Shown: positions 5,987 to 9,994 of the stretch, piece after piece
How positions within the stretch are numbered: position 1 is the stretch's first letter
Layout of the letters: each line of letters begins with the position of its first letter
Notes under the pieces: generated by a model
Database searches by the model: none
What the model saw: the letters and a program-made list of their open reading frames with translations, nothing else
What the model was told of the DNA's origin: nothing
Source: Pseudomonadota bacterium
GTDB lineage: Bacteria; Pseudomonadota; Alphaproteobacteria; Sphingomonadales; Sphingomonadaceae
Reading direction: 5' to 3'
DNA length: 9,994 nucleotides
Assembly (NCBI GenBank): GCA_023390675.1
Contig: JAEWCK010000410.1
Location: 1-9,994 of the forward strand
Made by a program: the position numbers and the translations under genes

Positions 5987-7273
5987 ATGCGCCGCAGTCT
6001 CTCTTCGCTCCTAGTCCTGGCTGCGGCGCTCGCGCCGCAGGCTGCCTCCCACGCCGGGATCGCCTCCCCTGGCCAATCGACGCAGCAGCCGGTCTGCCGC
6101 GGCGCGGATGGATATTCCGCGTCGTTCGGCGGGCGCAGGACCTTTTTCTTGCCGCCCGACATTCTCGAGCGGCTCAAGGCGGCGAAGGACAGCGACCCGC
6201 TGGTCAAATCGGCCTATGAAGCGCTGATCGCCAAGGCCGAGGCGGCGATGAAGCGGCCGCTCTACACGGTGGTCGACAAGCGCGCGATTCCGCCCTCGGG
6301 CGATCGCCACGACTATCTGAGCGTCGGCCCTTATTGGTGGCCGGATCCGTCGAAAAAGGACGGGCTGCCGTACATTCGCCGTGACGGCGAGATAAATCCG
6401 GAGCGTTCGGGCGACAAATACGACGTCAGCGATCTCGAGGGGATGAGCGCCGACGTCCAGACGCTCGCGCTGGCTTATTATTATTCCGAAAACCCGCGCT
6501 ATGCCGGCCGCGCCGCGAGTCTGGTCAGGACCTGGTTCCTCAATCCAGCGACGCGGATGAACCCCAACATGAACTATGCCCAAGCGGTACCGGGCCGCGA
6601 GGAGGGTCGCGCCGAGGGCGTGATCGACACGACCCGGCTTCAGCGCGTGGTCGATGGGATCGGGCTGATCGGGCCTTCGGGCAAACTCACCCCCGAGCAG
6701 CAGGCCGGGCTGGAGAAGTGGTTCGGCGATTATGTCGACTGGATGCACACCGGCAAGAACGGCAAGGCCGAGGACGCCGCCAGGAACAATCACGGCATGT
6801 GGTTCGACGCGCAGATGGCGCAGTTCGCGCTGTTCGCGCGGCGACCCGAGCTGACCAAAGCCGTGGTGGATGCCTTCCCCAAGCGCCGCATCGCGCCGCA
6901 GATCACGCCCGAGGGCAAGCTGCCGCTCGAGCTCGCGCGGACGCGCAGCCTGCATTATTCGATCTATGCATTGCTCGCCGCGTACGACGTGGCCGAGATG
7001 GGACGCTGCGTCGGCGCGGACCTGTGGAACTGGCAAGCCGACGGCAAGTCGCTCAAGCGCGCCACCGATTTCCTCGCGCCCTATTACGGCAAGGTTGCAA
7101 GCTGGCCGTTGCCCGAGCTTCGCCCGGATGCGGACGAATTGAACGAGCTGCTCCGCCGCGCCGCGCGCGCCTGGCCCGATGCGGGCTATCCGGCGGCGCC
7201 CGAAACCGAAATCCGCCGCTTCTTCGGCGCCGGTCCCGCCCGGGGTGAAGGGAAGGAGGCCAGGCCCTCCTGA
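5987..7273 (+). CDS. Secreted polysaccharide lyase, alginate lyase superfamily (PL5/PL38-like)
   Basis: This 428-aa protein has a signal peptide (MRRSLSSLLVLAAALAPQAA, cleavage probably after SHA near residue 23) and then a single all-helical (alpha/alpha)-barrel domain of the alginate_lyase family (PF05426). Diagnostic segments are YWWPDPSKKDGLPYIRRDG from residue 116, NNHGMWFD at 267-274, and ARTRSLHY at 317-324. By analogy with PL5 alginate lyase, Asn267/Asn268, His269, Arg318 or Arg320 and Tyr324 are candidate catalytic residues for beta-elimination at a uronic acid. The YWWPDP...DGLPY region looks more like the branch containing PL38 glucuronan/mannuronan lyases than classical PL5 (family recollection, not a search). 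The ribosome-binding site GAGGG overlaps the receptor's stop codon with an 11-base gap, implying co-transcription and probable translational coupling. It probably acts in the periplasm on imported oligosaccharides. Confidence 0.85.
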   Translation: MRRSLSSLLVLAAALAPQAASHAGIASPGQSTQQPVCRGADGYSASFGGRRTFFLPPDILERLKAAKDSDPLVKSAYEALIAKAEAAMKRPLYTVVDKRAIPPSGDRHDYLSVGPYWWPDPSKKDGLPYIRRDGEINPERSGDKYDVSDLEGMSADVQTLALAYYYSENPRYAGRAASLVRTWFLNPATRMNPNMNYAQAVPGREEGRAEGVIDTTRLQRVVDGIGLIGPSGKLTPEQQAGLEKWFGDYVDWMHTGKNGKAEDAARNNHGMWFDAQMAQFALFARRPELTKAVVDAFPKRRIAPQITPEGKLPLELARTRSLHYSIYALLAAYDVAEMGRCVGADLWNWQADGKSLKRATDFLAPYYGKVASWPLPELRPDADELNELLRRAARAWPDAGYPAAPETEIRRFFGAGPARGEGKEARPS

Positions 7274-7284
7274 GTTGCGCGTCC

Positions 7285-7313
7285 CCGGCGAGGAGGCCCG
7301 CCGGTCGATTTTT
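7285..7313 (+). terminator. Possible intrinsic terminator or attenuator between lyase and second receptor
   Basis: CCGGCG (7285-7290) and CGCCGG (7299-7304) form a perfect 6-bp GC stem with an 8-base loop. Four bases later comes TTTTT (7309-7313). The short T tract and the gap weaken the call. It lies 12 bases after the lyase stop codon and inside the 88-bp spacer before the second receptor. It could reduce read-through, giving less second receptor than first. Confidence 0.4.
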
Positions 7314-7361
7314 GACATGGGCGCAGCGGCAAAGGTCGCGCGCCGAAACGGGGAGGTATGT

Positions 7362-9962
7362 ATGACTCGCAAGGCTCTTTTCAGGGCCGGCATCGCCGTC
7401 GCGGCGACGCTGGCCGCCTCGCCCGCTTTCGCGCAGGATACGCGGCCGCCCGCCCAGGCCGGCGACGCCGCTCAGGATGAGGGCGAGATCGTCGTCACCG
7501 GCATCCGCGGCTCGCTGGAGCGCGCCGCCGAGATCAAGCGCGACGCGCCGCAGATCGTCGATGTGATCACGGCCGAGGATGTCGGCAAGCTGCCCGACAG
7601 CAATGTCGCCGAGGCGCTTCAGCGCGTCACCGGCGTGCAGATCACGCGGGTGTTCGGCGAAGGGCAGGCGGTATCGGTGCGCGGGCTCCAGCAGGTCCGT
7701 GTCGAAGTCGACGGACGCACGCTGCTCGGCTGGTCGGCGCGCCTGTCGCCGCCCGAGAACGACCAGCTCGGCCGCTCGTCGGGGCTCGATTCGGTGCCGT
7801 CGAGCCTGTTCGGGCGGCTCGAGGTGCGTAAGACTCCGCTCGCAAGCCAGGCCGAAGGCGGCCTGGGCGGCACGGTCAATCTCGTCACGCCCAAGCCGCT
7901 CAACTTCAAGAAGCCGACCATTTCGGTGCGCGCGCAAGGGGTCTATTCGGAAGGCTCAAAGAAGTTCGAGCCCGCGATCACCGGCTTCGCAACCACCACC
8001 TTCGCCGACGGCCGGATCGGCATCATGCTGGCGGGCGAATATCAGAAGCGTACCTCGACCAACCAGACGTTCGAGCGCAACAACTTCCTCAATCGCAACT
8101 TCACGGGCCCGACCGCGATCGAGCAGGTGCCGGTGCTGCTCCAGTACGAGAATTTCGTCGTCGATCGCTCGCGCCTCGGCCTGAACGGCGCGATCCAGTT
8201 CGAAGTGACGCCGGAATTCACGGTTACCGCGGACGCGCTCTATTCGAAGCTGACCACCGGCCGGCACCAGGATTTCTTCGCCTTCCGCCTGCCGACGGGC
8301 ACCAATCCGGTGACCGGTCGCACCACCGTCGACGGCATGGTGCTCGCGGGCACCGCCAGCGGCACGATCACCACCGCCGGGCAGGAGCGCAATGAGCCGA
8401 CCAAGAGCTATCTCTATGGCCTCAACGGCAAATATGACGACGGCAAGCTCAGGATCGAAGGCGACGGCTATTACAGCAAGGGCACGATAGACCAGACGAT
8501 CCAGATCATCACGTTACAGGCAACTACAACGGTGCCGGGCACCTTCGATTTCCGCGACAACACCGTCCCGTCGCTGACGCTGGTGAGCAGCTTCAACCCG
8601 ACCAGCTACGCATCGTACAATCCAGCCTCGAACGGGGTGCGTAGCAACCGGCTGCTCGGACTGCTCGAGGAATGGACCGGCAAGCTCGATCTCAGCTACA
8701 AGTTTGACGACGGTGTCACGCTCTCGACCGGCGTGCGCTACACCGATCTCCATGCGCGATCGAACGCGTTCCGCAGCCAGGTGACGCCGACCCGCGCCGA
8801 GATCGAACCGTATCTGACGGTGATCGACAATCATTTGCCGGGCGTACCCGGCAATTTCCCGCGCAGCTTCCTCAGCACCGCGCCGACCTTCGACTATGTC
8901 TTCACGCGCGCGCAGGCCGCGCAGCCCAATCCCGATCCCAATGGATTGTCGACGCTGCTGCCCAATTCGCAGCGCGACTACGACCTGAGCGAGAGGGCGC
9001 TGGCGGGCTATCTGATGGTGTCGGGCGAGGGGCGTATCGCGGGCGTGCCGTACCGCGCCAATGCCGGCGTGCGCATCGCCCGCACGGACCTGTCGGTCGA
9101 CACCTTCCTCACAGTGGGCACCACCGCGACGCTCGTCACCGACAAGAACAGTTACACCACGGTGCTGCCGAGCGCGAACATCGCGTTCAACGTGACCGAC
9201 AAGTTCCTGGTCCGCATCTCGGGTTCGCAGACCATGCAGCGCGCGTCGATCGCCGATCTCGCGCCCTCGACCTTCTTCAACGCGACCAATCTGTCGGTCA
9301 CCGGCGGCAACGCCGCGCTCAAGCCGCCGATCTCGACCCAGGCCGACATCAGTTTCGAATATTATACCGGCAGGAGCTCGCTGATCTCGGGTGCCCTGTT
9401 CTACAAGGACGTGTCGAACTTCATCGCGAGCTTCGTGACTTCGGGCGTCGATACCAATCTCGATCCGGTGGGCCGCACGCTCGTCTTCTCGCGGCCGGAG
9501 AATCTGGCGAGCGCGAAGATCAAGGGGTTCGAAGTCGGCATCCAGCAGTTCCTCGATTTCCTGCCCGCGCCGTTCGACGGGCTGGGCGTGATCGCGAACT
9601 ACACATACTCGGATTCGAAGGACAATGCCGGCTTCCCGCTCGTTGCGGTTTCCAAGAACAGCTACAATCTGATCGGGCTGTTCGAGAAGGGGCCGATCTC
9701 GGCGCGCATAGCCTATAATTATCGCGACGAGGCGGTGTTCGAATTCTCCGAGGGGCGCCCGAGCTTCATCGGCCCGCGCTCGCAGCTCGACGCGCAGGTC
9801 GGCGTCGATGTCACTAAATGGCTGGCCTTGTCGCTTCAGGCGCAGAATCTGAGCCCCGAGGATTCGGCGACCAACGAATACAGTAACTTCAACCCGCAAG
9901 CGCTCAACAGCTATGCGCTGTCCGAGCGGCGCTACTTGATCGGGCTCAGGGCCCGCTTCTGA
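7362..9962 (+). CDS. TonB-dependent receptor, TonB-Xanthomonas-Caulobacter type (866 aa)
   Basis: This is a second outer-membrane active transporter. The ATG at 7362 has GGGAGG (7351-7356) 5 bases upstream and opens with a signal peptide (MTRKALFRAGIAVAATLAAS, cleavage near AFA/QD). A longer in-frame reading from 7179 overlaps the lyase gene and lacks such features. TonB-box-like IVVTG is at residues 43-47. The plug shows the family hallmarks IKRDAPQIVDVITAEDVGKL, PDSNVAEALQRVTGVQ, VSVRGLQQ, VDGRTL and EGGLGGTVNLVTPKPL. The barrel ends in YLIGLRARF. It is about 120 residues shorter than the first receptor, has no cysteine that I can see, and is clearly divergent from it, so the pair is not a recent tandem duplication. 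It carries no copy of the operator element upstream. It may import a different fragment of the same polymer; the substrate is unknown. Confidence 0.92.
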   Translation: MTRKALFRAGIAVAATLAASPAFAQDTRPPAQAGDAAQDEGEIVVTGIRGSLERAAEIKRDAPQIVDVITAEDVGKLPDSNVAEALQRVTGVQITRVFGEGQAVSVRGLQQVRVEVDGRTLLGWSARLSPPENDQLGRSSGLDSVPSSLFGRLEVRKTPLASQAEGGLGGTVNLVTPKPLNFKKPTISVRAQGVYSEGSKKFEPAITGFATTTFADGRIGIMLAGEYQKRTSTNQTFERNNFLNRNFTGPTAIEQVPVLLQYENFVVDRSRLGLNGAIQFEVTPEFTVTADALYSKLTTGRHQDFFAFRLPTGTNPVTGRTTVDGMVLAGTASGTITTAGQERNEPTKSYLYGLNGKYDDGKLRIEGDGYYSKGTIDQTIQIITLQATTTVPGTFDFRDNTVPSLTLVSSFNPTSYASYNPASNGVRSNRLLGLLEEWTGKLDLSYKFDDGVTLSTGVRYTDLHARSNAFRSQVTPTRAEIEPYLTVIDNHLPGVPGNFPRSFLSTAPTFDYVFTRAQAAQPNPDPNGLSTLLPNSQRDYDLSERALAGYLMVSGEGRIAGVPYRANAGVRIARTDLSVDTFLTVGTTATLVTDKNSYTTVLPSANIAFNVTDKFLVRISGSQTMQRASIADLAPSTFFNATNLSVTGGNAALKPPISTQADISFEYYTGRSSLISGALFYKDVSNFIASFVTSGVDTNLDPVGRTLVFSRPENLASAKIKGFEVGIQQFLDFLPAPFDGLGVIANYTYSDSKDNAGFPLVAVSKNSYNLIGLFEKGPISARIAYNYRDEAVFEFSEGRPSFIGPRSQLDAQVGVDVTKWLALSLQAQNLSPEDSATNEYSNFNPQALNSYALSERRYLIGLRARF

Positions 9963-9965
9963 TAA

Positions 9966-9974
9966 AAGGGGGAG
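9966..9974 (+). promoter_or_regulatory. Possible ribosome-binding site of a gene beyond the window
   Basis: After the tandem stop codons TGA-TAA (9960-9965) comes AAGGGGGAG, a strong Shine-Dalgarno-like sequence. No ATG follows within the remaining 20 bases; a GTG at 9990 is farther away than usual. A further co-directional gene probably starts at or just past the edge, but this cannot be shown. Confidence 0.3.
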
Positions 9975-9994
9975 CGCCGGACGCGGCTGGTGCG

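Noticed and set aside
7255..7270. GGAGG/CCTCC hairpin at the end of the lyase gene as a terminator
   Set aside because: The stem is only 5 bp, it lies inside the coding sequence, and no T tract follows it. The hairpin at 7285-7304 is the better candidate.
7179..7361. N-terminal extension of the second TonB receptor from 7179
   Set aside because: It overlaps the lyase gene and crosses the hairpin. The ATG at 7362 with GGGAGG upstream begins a standard signal peptide.
82..9899. Long antisense open frames, for example minus strand 986-2629, 2928-4607, 4650-5945, 6011-7393 and 8514-9899
   Set aside because: They lie opposite well-supported genes with recognisable domains. Their translations are Arg/Ala/Val-rich with no domain or signal peptide, as expected from codon bias in GC-rich DNA.

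Overview
The window looks like an uptake-and-depolymerisation locus for a uronic-acid polysaccharide from a Sphingomonadales-type alphaproteobacterium (Sphingomonas/Novosphingobium-like). The grounds are a high-GC, tightly packed genome, two outer-membrane receptors of the TonB-Xanthomonas-Caulobacter type, and the N-terminus of a ManD-type mannonate dehydratase resembling those of sphingomonads. The genus is inferred from family resemblance only, because no rRNA or housekeeping gene is present.

Layout, left to right. Positions 1-115 (minus strand) hold the first 38 codons of D-mannonate dehydratase ManD, cut by the window edge. An 89-bp divergent spacer separates it from a FadR-type GntR regulator (205-975, plus). 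Four plus-strand genes follow: a secreted 625-aa protein of no recognised family (1025-2902), a large TonB-dependent receptor (3018-5975), a secreted alginate-lyase-superfamily enzyme (5987-7273) whose ribosome-binding site overlaps the receptor's stop codon, and a second TonB-dependent receptor (7362-9962). The window ends 32 bases later on a purine-rich stretch that may be the ribosome-binding site of a further gene.

The genes can be read as one pathway. The receptors would import oligosaccharides across the outer membrane. The lyase and the 625-aa protein would cut the polymer by beta-elimination or related chemistry outside the cytoplasm. ManD would convert mannonate, made from glucuronate through fructuronate, to 2-keto-3-deoxygluconate in the cytoplasm. 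ManD is not needed for alginate, so the set points to a glucuronate-containing polymer (inference).

The clearest regulatory signal is an 11-bp element, TGGCCT(T/G)ACCA. It occurs in the same orientation relative to transcription in front of manD, the 625-aa gene and the first receptor, each time downstream of TTGACAC. The FadR-type regulator carries the residues that contact DNA in E. coli FadR at identical positions, so it is the obvious candidate to bind these sites. The second receptor has no copy of the element. It is preceded by a possible intrinsic terminator, so it depends on read-through or on a promoter that was not identified.

No tRNA, rRNA, CRISPR array, insertion sequence or prophage gene was seen. 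No gene-free stretch exceeds 300 bases; the longest is 115 bases (2903-3017).
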